Positions 7,750 to 14,582 of a stretch of 64,000 nucleotides of DNA are shown in pieces; position 1 is the stretch's first letter, and the number at the start of each line of letters is the position of its first letter. The stretch comes from Fluviispira sanaruensis (GTDB taxonomy: Bacteria; Bdellovibrionota_B; Oligoflexia; Silvanigrellales; Silvanigrellaceae): the NCBI RefSeq assembly GCF_004295685.1, contig NZ_AP019369.1, positions 1-64,000 of the forward strand, given 5' to 3'. The notes under the pieces are model-generated. The model ran no database searches. It worked only from the letters and a program-made list of their open reading frames with translations, and had not been told where the DNA came from. The position numbers and the translations under genes were made by a program.

Positions 7750-8383
7750 ATATTTTCCTTATCCATGTAATGGGCGCTATAAAATCAACTTCCACGTCAT
7801 AATAAACAGGGTCAGAAAATTTAGTATCATAAGTGTTCAAAATATATAAGTTAAAACATTTTTTCTTATCAGAAAATCCTACGCGCCTGAATGTGAGGCT
7901 ATTTGAGTCTTTCATTTTTACAATACAATCTCTCCCTATTGTATCTAAATTATTAGAGCTTTTTTTTCCAATAATCCATGAATTCTTTTGATAATACGGA
8001 AACATACTGTCATTATCTAGGAGCAAATTTACAAGTTTATATTTATTTGCTGACATTAATAACCTCATTTCCTCAAGTGCTATAATGTCATCTCTATTAT
8101 CTTCTGATTCGTTTAGAATATATTTTAAATTTTCTTGATTAGCTGAAAATACGGGACTTTCGCCTCTTCCAGTTTTAATCCATTCCTTTTTAACTGTTAC
8201 TCCTTCTGAATTAAATAAATAACAAATTAAGTCAATTTTTTCTTCAGGTATATTTAGGTTGTTTTCTTCCCATTTTCTTAATGTATTTTGTGAAATATTG
8301 TACTTTTCTCGAATGTATATTCGTGTTAATCTTCCTAATTTTCTCAGATATGTAATTCTACTACCAATATCATTAATTTCCAT
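7736..8383 (-). CDS. CI/LexA-like regulator, XRE domain plus S24 domain
   Basis: A 215-residue protein. The N-terminal helix-turn-helix lies at about 8-45 (REKYNISQNTLRKWEENN), and the C-terminal S24-type domain has the nucleophile motif DSMFP with S126. At the place where LexA/CI proteins carry the catalytic lysine (V-K-R-L pattern) this protein has FRRV (165-168), so self-cleavage may be lost and the domain may only dimerise or sense a ligand. AAGGA precedes the ATG at 8383. It is coupled to the thioesterase gene. Upstream are paired TTGACC elements that could be promoter or operator sites. Confidence 0.8.
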   Translation of the reverse strand: MEINDIGSRITYLRKLGRLTRIYIREKYNISQNTLRKWEENNLNIPEEKIDLICYLFNSEGVTVKKEWIKTGRGESPVFSANQENLKYILNESEDNRDDIIALEEMRLLMSANKYKLVNLLLDNDSMFPYYQKNSWIIGKKSSNNLDTIGRDCIVKMKDSNSLTFRRVGFSDKKKCFNLYILNTYDTKFSDPVYYDVEVDFIAPITWIRKIYEQK

Positions 8384-8443
8384 TATGTGTCCTTAATTTT
8401 AGGAATTATGAATTTTATTAAAATTGACTTAAAAAAATTCATT

Positions 8444-8458
8444 GGTCAAATAGGTCAA
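8444..8458 (-). promoter_or_regulatory. Direct repeat upstream of the CI-like regulator
   Basis: GGTCAA occurs at 8444-8449 and 8453-8458, a 9-bp period (TTGACC on the coding strand of the regulator). It lies about 60 bp before the gene start. It may be an operator or alternative -35 hexamers. Confidence 0.3.
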
Positions 8459-8563
8459 TAATTTGATATAACATTTTAAGAAAAAAAAACTCTATAGTCT
8501 ATTAAGAACTATAAAACTCTGGAATATAATTCAATATTATCAATACTTTATAAAATTAAACTA

Positions 8564-8637
8564 TTATAAATTACAAAATACCACATACTTGATATAAATT
8601 GACATATATCAAGTATGTGGTATTTTGTAATTTATAA
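8564..8637. repeat. Perfect 32-bp inverted repeat with 10-base loop
   Basis: Arms 8564-8595 and 8606-8637 are exact reverse complements; the loop is 8596-8605. The stem contains the mixed-composition core ACCACATACTTG, so it is not just an AT-rich coincidence. No T-run follows, so it is a poor canonical terminator. It lies in the 416-bp gap between the CI-like regulator and the first LRR lipoprotein gene. No function is visible; options are a cruciform or operator, an RNA hairpin, or a tiny inverted-repeat element. Confidence 0.9.
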
Positions 8638-8793
8638 GTTACTGTTTCAGAAAGAATATGATCGCACTCGTTGGTGGAGCGAGAAAAGCGCATCTTTCAA
8701 GTTATGAAGTATGTGCACAGACACAGAAAAATAGCGATATTAAATTTATGTTGTCGTTTTATATATAAAATATATTCATCTTAATTTTTAATA

Positions 8794-8844
8794 GATTATT
8801 TGATAAGGAAATATTATGTAAAAATATTTCCTTATCAAATAATC
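8794..8844 (+). promoter_or_regulatory. Perfect 22-bp hairpin in the 5' leader of the LRR lipoprotein gene
   Basis: Arms 8794-8815 and 8823-8844 are exact reverse complements with a 7-base loop. It ends about 21 bp before the AAAGGAGG ribosome-binding site at 8863-8870. In RNA it would be a very stable leader hairpin and could stabilise, attenuate or gate the mRNA. Confidence 0.8.
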
Positions 8845-8877
8845 GGTTGTGTCCAAATGTGCAAAGGAGGCAGAAGA

Positions 8878-10467
8878 ATGAGATTAAGAAAACAGATTTG
8901 TAGAAATTATCTGTTATCAGTTCTATTGATTTCAAGCATTAGTTGTTCAAAAAAACAACAGAATAATGATGATCAATCAAATGCAGATTCAGAGCAAATT
9001 ATTAGTCCAACAGTCGACATTAAGTTTCCAAGTGAGCTGTGGAGTAGTAGAAATAAACTATTCTTTAGTGAAGGTCTGGGCGGTATTGGTGAATCATTTG
9101 TTGATAGTGGGAATAAACTAAATCAATTTAGTGGGATTGTAGTAAATGTATCAAATGGATCGTTGCAAAATATTTCAATTGAATCAGATGAAAAATGCAA
9201 AAATTTGTTTAGTTATGATGCGAATACTTCATCTATTTTGATTGATAACTCGCATGTAATCGATGGTTTGAATTGTAAATTAAGTGCAAACGTAGATTTA
9301 AAAAGCAGCAAAAGTGATAAAATTGTTCCAAAAAATTTTACTGGATCTATTAATTTCTATTCAACTTTAGAAGAAAAATATAATAGAAATGATGAAAAAA
9401 TTAGATCAATACTATCAAGTAATAATGAAAGCTTTGATAATTTTGTAAAAAACTTAAAAGTCGGTATAGTAAGAGTCCAAAATAATGCTATAGAAAATAT
9501 AGATTTTTTACATAGATTTAAAGAGAAAGTTATAACATTAGATCTAACAAACAGCTCAGTCAGCGATTTAAACTCGCTAAAAGAGTTTAAGAATGTAAAA
9601 AAGCTAGTACTTGATAGCAATAGAATGAATTTAAAAAATGTTTTAAATGCTTTAAATCAGATTGATTCACTATCAATCAAAAACTCAGGGATTCAATCAA
9701 TTAGAGAAATTTTTGATATTATTCCTGAGTTAAAGGAATTAGATATTTCAGGGAATACTAATATTTCTGATTTATATATTATAAATAATTTTAAATTGAA
9801 TTCTTTGTCTATAAGAAACATTTATCTCGATTCGATTAGATTTTTAGAAAATAATCAAAACATTACTGAGCTTGATATATCAGACAATCCTTTGAAAAGA
9901 ATACATAAATCAGAGTACCAAGTTTTTGCAAGTTTAAAAAATCTAGAAAGTTTAAATATCTCGATAAATCGTAAAAATCTTCTTTCAACACCAATCAATG
10001 ATGAAATTTTGAAGGATTATTTTCACTCATTCTTTTACAGTAATAATTATAAATTAAAAAAATTTATTGCAAGAAATGATTATAAGAGAATGACAAATGA
10101 TTACGTTTTAAGAAGATGCGATATGATTAATAATTTTGATAACGTGTATCTTGGTGATATAAAATCTCTAGAATATATCGATATTCATGGTCAAGGTTGC
10201 AGCATTGAAGATGAGTTTGGGAAGATTGGAGGTATTACTAATTTAAGCACAATGCCTTTTTGGAACGGGAATTTAAAATATATAAATATATCAAATACAA
10301 ATGTTTCAACATTTGATTATCCTATACTAAATGTTAGAAAATTTGAATTTATTTTAAATGAAACCCCATGCGATAAAACCGAGGGGATCAATATGTCTAA
10401 GAGTTCTTGTCAGTTCATAATAAGTAAAAAGTCTCCCAATTATAATATGTGCGATGTGTTGAAGTGA
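8878..10467 (+). CDS. Leucine-rich-repeat lipoprotein 1
   Basis: A 529-residue predicted lipoprotein. The start at ATG 8878 is chosen because GGAGG precedes it by 7 bp and it gives a lipoprotein signal with lipobox ISSISC. Residues about 55-150 form an N-terminal domain shared with the next gene (around LGGIG and FSGIVVNV). From about residue 205 there are repeated LRR units of the L-LDLTNSSVSDL, LDISGN and LDISDN type. LRR surface lipoproteins bind proteins or host surfaces. It is followed after 26 bp by a paralogue. Its position just upstream of the transfer operon would suit surface recognition or exclusion, but that is inference. Confidence 0.8.
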   Translation: MRLRKQICRNYLLSVLLISSISCSKKQQNNDDQSNADSEQIISPTVDIKFPSELWSSRNKLFFSEGLGGIGESFVDSGNKLNQFSGIVVNVSNGSLQNISIESDEKCKNLFSYDANTSSILIDNSHVIDGLNCKLSANVDLKSSKSDKIVPKNFTGSINFYSTLEEKYNRNDEKIRSILSSNNESFDNFVKNLKVGIVRVQNNAIENIDFLHRFKEKVITLDLTNSSVSDLNSLKEFKNVKKLVLDSNRMNLKNVLNALNQIDSLSIKNSGIQSIREIFDIIPELKELDISGNTNISDLYIINNFKLNSLSIRNIYLDSIRFLENNQNITELDISDNPLKRIHKSEYQVFASLKNLESLNISINRKNLLSTPINDEILKDYFHSFFYSNNYKLKKFIARNDYKRMTNDYVLRRCDMINNFDNVYLGDIKSLEYIDIHGQGCSIEDEFGKIGGITNLSTMPFWNGNLKYINISNTNVSTFDYPILNVRKFEFILNETPCDKTEGINMSKSSCQFIISKKSPNYNMCDVLK

Positions 10468-10493
10468 TTCTTAATTTCTTTTTAGGAGGATTT

Positions 10494-12947
10494 ATGAGAT
10501 TTCTAGTTCCTATTTCACTGTTTCTAACAGTATTTTCGATAAATGCATGTAAGATAAATTCAAAAAATGATGTTGATGAAAAACAGGTTGAGGTTTTTAA
10601 GAGTAAAGATTTAAAAATTTCTGCGCTTGCTCCAAAAAATATGATTTATTTAGGAGAAAAAGAAACTAAACCGAAAGTGGATTTAAATTTAAATAATGAT
10701 TCGAACGATATTATTTACAACGATGATAATGGTTTATTTACTACGACAGGCAATGGAGGAATTGGTGTTGAATTTGATGAAAAAAATAAAAGAATTCCAT
10801 TTTCAGGAATTAAATTAGATATTGTAAAGAAAGAACTTGAGATTGAACCTAAAATAGTTTTGGAGTCTGAAGGAGTAACTAAAACGGCAAATCCTGATTC
10901 ATGCAAAGAAATATTTAATCTCGATTTAAAAAATTCTCTTATATTAATAAAAAAAGAGCTTATTAAAGGCGTTACAATTTGTAGAGTAAAAATCACAGCT
11001 TCTGTTATTGAAGATAATAAATTGCTAACAGATTCGGGAAGTTTTGAAGTATCCTTAAATAAAACCTATGCAGGTTATCTTAAAGAAGGTAATAAAACTG
11101 CTAACTACGTTAAGAGATATGCTTCAATAAATAGTAATAATATTCAAGAAGTTTTGAAAAAAATGTCAGCATATTTAAATCATGAGTCAACTAAATTTTT
11201 AAATTTAGATTACGATGTGAATAAGATTGCAAATGCTGATGATAATTTGCGTGATTTGGATGCTCTTACAGGAGTTCAGTCAATTGTTTCATTATCAGCT
11301 GCTAAAACAAATTTAAATAATTTAGATGCAGTTATGCTGTTATCTAATCTTGAACATTTAGATATTTCTGAAACAAAAATAGAGTCTGATACTCTTTCTT
11401 ATTTAGAAAGGATGCCAAATTTAAAATCACTCTCTGTGAGAAATATTGACATTAAAAATCTTAATAATATAACAAAATACTTAGTAAATCTTGAGTCTCT
11501 TGACATATCAGACAATATAAAGCTTGATACAAGCAGTATCGATAGCCTTAAGAATTTACGGAATTTGAAAAAATTAAAGTTTAGAAATATTGGTTTAACT
11601 AATAATTTAAATATGCTGACTGGTCTTAATCAAATAATATCAATTGATTTATCTAACAACGATCTTTCAAAATTGACAGAAAATGATGCAGATATTCTAT
11701 CTAATTTGTTTGATTTAAAAGAGATAAATTTATCAAACACATCTATTCCAAACAATGTTTTAAATCGTTTCTTTGAAAATATTTCAGTGAGGAATACACT
11801 TGAGGTATTTATTAATAGAAATGCATTCGATAGAAATAAAGATTCAAATTGTGACAATATTATGCAAGAAAGTGATGTCCGCAGCCTTATAAAACTTACA
11901 AATTTAAAGTATTTAGATCTTCATGGAAATAGTTGTAGAAAATCAGATAGAGGTGTTATTTCGTATGCTGGTTTACAAAGTACAAATCTCTTTTCGGGTA
12001 TGAAAAGTTTAGAAGCACTAAATATTTCTAATACAATAGTGTCTGATTTATCAGGTATATCTAAGCTTGGAATTAAAAATATTATTTTAAATGAGTTGGA
12101 AAAAAATAAAGACGGAACGCTTGTAATTAATTATAGTAAAGGAATTAATCTCACAGCAAATGCATGTAAACAGTATTTAGGAGAAACAGAAAAAGCGTGT
12201 GAGCGTCTAGGCAAAGGCAGTGAAAAATATGTTGAATATTCAGCAGGCGAATATTCCTGGACAGTACCAGCAAATGTTTTCAAAGTTACGTTGACTGGAG
12301 CTTCAGGAGCAAATGGTGGATCGGGTGGCGGAGGATCTGGTTCTGCCGCTCCTTCATATATGGGTTCGTGGGGCGTGATGACATTTAGTGGAGCAGGGGG
12401 AGCTGGAGGAAGCGCAAATAACCAACCTGGAGCCAGTGGTGGAGCTGGGATGAAATGCGCACTCGATCTTCAAGATATCCGCGCCTATGCTCCGTCTGGA
12501 TCGAATGGCAGTGCCGCAACTGTTGGTGGGCTAACTGCATTTGGCGATTATAAATTTCCTTTTGGTGTTGAATATGTAAGCACTCGCAACGGAAATTATA
12601 GAATAGGTGGAAAAGGGGGAGTAGGGGGAGTTTCAGTAACACCAGTCAGTGAAGCAGGTTGCATACGACCAGTTAATGAGAAAATGGTTCAAGGGGGCAT
12701 ATCAGGAGCAGGTGGTAATGGAATCAATGGATGGAGCGCTCCAGTAAAAACAGTTGATTTAAGTGTAAATCCTGGGGAACTCATTACAATACAAGTTGGT
12801 AAAGGTGGAATTGGTTCTCAAGGAGGAGCTGGTGGCGGATTAATTGGTGATTGGCGTGCATTTTATCAAAAAGCAGGTGAAAGCGGCACTTCGGGGCAAA
12901 ATGGTGAGGACGGATTTTTAAGAATCACTTACGAAGAATTCAAGTAA
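10494..12947 (+). CDS. Leucine-rich-repeat lipoprotein 2 with glycine-rich C-terminal domain
   Basis: An 817-residue predicted lipoprotein. AGGAGG precedes ATG 10494 and the signal ends in a lipobox at SINAC. The N-terminal domain is homologous to that of the gene before it (GNGGIGVEF and FSGIKLDI). LRR units run from about residue 240 to 520. The C-terminal 240 residues switch to a glycine-rich domain opened by YSAGEYSWTVPANVFKVTL, the pattern of glycine-rich domains in phage tail fibres and bacterial surface proteins. The DNA for this part is visibly richer in GC than the LRR part, suggesting a domain gained by fusion. It ends in a strong terminator 13 bp downstream. Confidence 0.82.
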   Translation: MRFLVPISLFLTVFSINACKINSKNDVDEKQVEVFKSKDLKISALAPKNMIYLGEKETKPKVDLNLNNDSNDIIYNDDNGLFTTTGNGGIGVEFDEKNKRIPFSGIKLDIVKKELEIEPKIVLESEGVTKTANPDSCKEIFNLDLKNSLILIKKELIKGVTICRVKITASVIEDNKLLTDSGSFEVSLNKTYAGYLKEGNKTANYVKRYASINSNNIQEVLKKMSAYLNHESTKFLNLDYDVNKIANADDNLRDLDALTGVQSIVSLSAAKTNLNNLDAVMLLSNLEHLDISETKIESDTLSYLERMPNLKSLSVRNIDIKNLNNITKYLVNLESLDISDNIKLDTSSIDSLKNLRNLKKLKFRNIGLTNNLNMLTGLNQIISIDLSNNDLSKLTENDADILSNLFDLKEINLSNTSIPNNVLNRFFENISVRNTLEVFINRNAFDRNKDSNCDNIMQESDVRSLIKLTNLKYLDLHGNSCRKSDRGVISYAGLQSTNLFSGMKSLEALNISNTIVSDLSGISKLGIKNIILNELEKNKDGTLVINYSKGINLTANACKQYLGETEKACERLGKGSEKYVEYSAGEYSWTVPANVFKVTLTGASGANGGSGGGGSGSAAPSYMGSWGVMTFSGAGGAGGSANNQPGASGGAGMKCALDLQDIRAYAPSGSNGSAATVGGLTAFGDYKFPFGVEYVSTRNGNYRIGGKGGVGGVSVTPVSEAGCIRPVNEKMVQGGISGAGGNGINGWSAPVKTVDLSVNPGELITIQVGKGGIGSQGGAGGGLIGDWRAFYQKAGESGTSGQNGEDGFLRITYEEFK

Positions 12948-12960
12948 AAACTAAATAAAT

Positions 12961-12993
12961 AAAAAAAGCAGTAAAGAATTACTGCTTTTTTTT
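12961..12993 (+). terminator. Strong rho-independent terminator
   Basis: Stem arms 12961-12974 and 12979-12992 (AGCAGTAA / TTACTGCT plus an A/T extension) with an AGAA loop and a run of eight T. It ends the LRR lipoprotein operon. The first transfer gene starts only 30 bp downstream. Confidence 0.9.
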
Positions 12994-13022
12994 AAACATA
13001 TTTGAACCCAAAAGGTGAAAAA

Positions 13023-13286
13023 ATGGTGCAAAAAAAAAATATGGAGACAAAATCAAAACGACAAAGAGACAGAATAAATATCAGTTTATCAGAGAAAAAA
13101 ATGGAAGAATATAAGATGATAATTTTATTTCGAAAAAAATATGATCTTAAAATCAATGGAAGGATGAGATTATCAGGTCCACTTCTCTTCAAACATTTAA
13201 TGATTCTTGGTTTGCAAGAAATAGATAAAAAATACGGAGAAGTTGAAAGGATTTTAAAAAAGGAAGGGCTATTTGATGCAGAATAA
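13023..13286 (+). CDS. Small basic DNA-binding-like protein at the head of the transfer operon
   Basis: An 87-residue, very basic protein; the ATG at 13023 follows AAAGGTG. The segment RDRINISLSEKKMEEYKMI has the strand-helix look of a ribbon-helix-helix protein, a fold used by relaxosome accessory proteins and transfer-operon repressors. It overlaps the next gene by 11 bp and starts only 30 bp after a strong terminator, so a promoter has little room here. Role inferred from fold impression and position. Confidence 0.6.
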   Translation: MVQKKNMETKSKRQRDRINISLSEKKMEEYKMIILFRKKYDLKINGRMRLSGPLLFKHLMILGLQEIDKKYGEVERILKKEGLFDAE

Positions 13287-14136
13287 GAATAATATATTAG
13301 AAAATAAAAGTATAATAAGAAAGTATATAAAGCAAAGAAATAAAATGCATGCACTTTCATTGCTACTTGTTTTACTTTCATCAGCTCATACAGCAAATCT
13401 ATACGCAGATGAATTAAGTTACGGAACAAAATTCACGCTTACTACGATTGCAGGTTGTGCTGTTGGATTTGGATCAGGATACGGCTACGCACAAGCGAAT
13501 AATTATGATTCTCAACCAAGTCAAATTCTCGGTTGGATGGGAGCTGCTACTGGATGTCTTACAGGAGCGCTTTTTTCATATTTATTTTATGATGACAACA
13601 CTGCAAAAATGGCCTCAAGAATTTCTTCAGATGAAAAAACAATTACTGATTTACAAATTCAATTAGCGCGACTTAAAAATGAGAAAATGAATTTTGGCAA
13701 TGAGAATCAAGCTGATATAACACCGAATTTTGCAATGCAAAATCCTTTTGAAAACTTAGGAGTCTCTGAAATCATCACGAAAAAAACACTAGATGAGAAA
13801 AATTTACCAAAAGGGTTTTCAAGTGAAACATGCTCAAAATGGCTAAACTTTTATTTAATAGGGGATGGAGGAATTGAGACAGAGAAAAAGGAAAAACTTG
13901 AATTCATTGCGATTGATAGGAATTTTGCACTGATTGGGTTTCAGTTTGCATATAGTTATGATGGATGTTTTAAGCCTTCAGATGCACAAAATGGATCATA
14001 TTATTCACGTCACTGGCCTGAACTGAGAGATTTTTTAAACGGTCGAGTTCATGGTTTTAAAGCAAAATTGATGCAAGCAAAGGCGCTAAAAGAAGAGCAT
14101 GAAAAAGAGCAATCTGCTTTGAATAATAATCAATAA
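13276..14136 (+). CDS. Envelope protein of the transfer operon with glycine-zipper segments
   Basis: A 286-residue protein overlapping the preceding gene. An alternative start at M24 (nt 13345) would give a clean Sec signal ending LYA, and either start is possible. Two hydrophobic glycine-rich segments at about 55-75 and 90-110 (VGFGSGYGYA and GAATGCLTGALFSYLF) form a glycine-zipper hairpin. A coiled region at about 120-145 and a C-terminal domain with paired cysteines follow. I do not recognise a named T4SS component; it is probably an envelope-associated transfer protein. Confidence 0.6.
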   Translation: MQNKNNILENKSIIRKYIKQRNKMHALSLLLVLLSSAHTANLYADELSYGTKFTLTTIAGCAVGFGSGYGYAQANNYDSQPSQILGWMGAATGCLTGALFSYLFYDDNTAKMASRISSDEKTITDLQIQLARLKNEKMNFGNENQADITPNFAMQNPFENLGVSEIITKKTLDEKNLPKGFSSETCSKWLNFYLIGDGGIETEKKEKLEFIAIDRNFALIGFQFAYSYDGCFKPSDAQNGSYYSRHWPELRDFLNGRVHGFKAKLMQAKALKEEHEKEQSALNNNQ

Positions 14137-14170
14137 CTATAAATCGAAAGATAAATATATGGAGAAAAAT

Positions 14171-14536
14171 ATGAATGGTTTAATTAAAAATACATTTAAA
14201 TTTTTTAAATTCGTCTTTATTTATAACATATTTACATCATTTCCAGCCCATGCAGGTGGAGATCCCTTTGGTGCATCCATTGGACAAGCAAGTCAGGCAG
14301 TTACGAATTGGTTTGTAGTATTAGGAAGTGCAGTGCTTACTATCAATTTATTACTATTTGCAATTTGCCAGTTTATGGACTGGGAATGGACTCGTAATAT
14401 AAAGCCAAAAGTAACAAAGAGCCTATTTGTAACCATTTTTATTTATTTAATTGCCCAGTTTTTCCAAGGAAGTGTGTCCTCTCCACTTCAACAATTACAA
14501 AGCTGTCCTGCAAAAATAGTTGGTCTAAATTGTTAG
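14171..14536 (+). CDS. VirB2/TrbC-like conjugative pilin
   Basis: A 121-residue protein. The start at ATG 14171 follows GGAG by 6 bp and yields a signal peptide with cleavage after PAHA. Two hydrophobic helices follow (about 48-72 and 85-103) separated by a short basic loop (DWEWTRNIKPKVTK), which is the architecture of VirB2/TrbC/TraA major pilins. It directly precedes the VirB3-VirB4 gene, the usual order. Confidence 0.8.
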   Translation: MNGLIKNTFKFFKFVFIYNIFTSFPAHAGGDPFGASIGQASQAVTNWFVVLGSAVLTINLLLFAICQFMDWEWTRNIKPKVTKSLFVTIFIYLIAQFFQGSVSSPLQQLQSCPAKIVGLNC

Positions 14537-14582
14537 TATAAATAAATTTCAAAAAATAAAACATCAAATATTAGAGGTTTGT

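Noticed and set aside
8658-8768. Open frame of 36 codons between the two large hairpins
   Set aside because: Weak ribosome-binding sequence and no recognisable protein pattern; more likely leader or spacer DNA.
12385-12642. Minus-strand frame opposite the glycine-rich domain
   Set aside because: It is a shadow of the repetitive GC-rich coding strand, with no ribosome-binding site and no homologous pattern.
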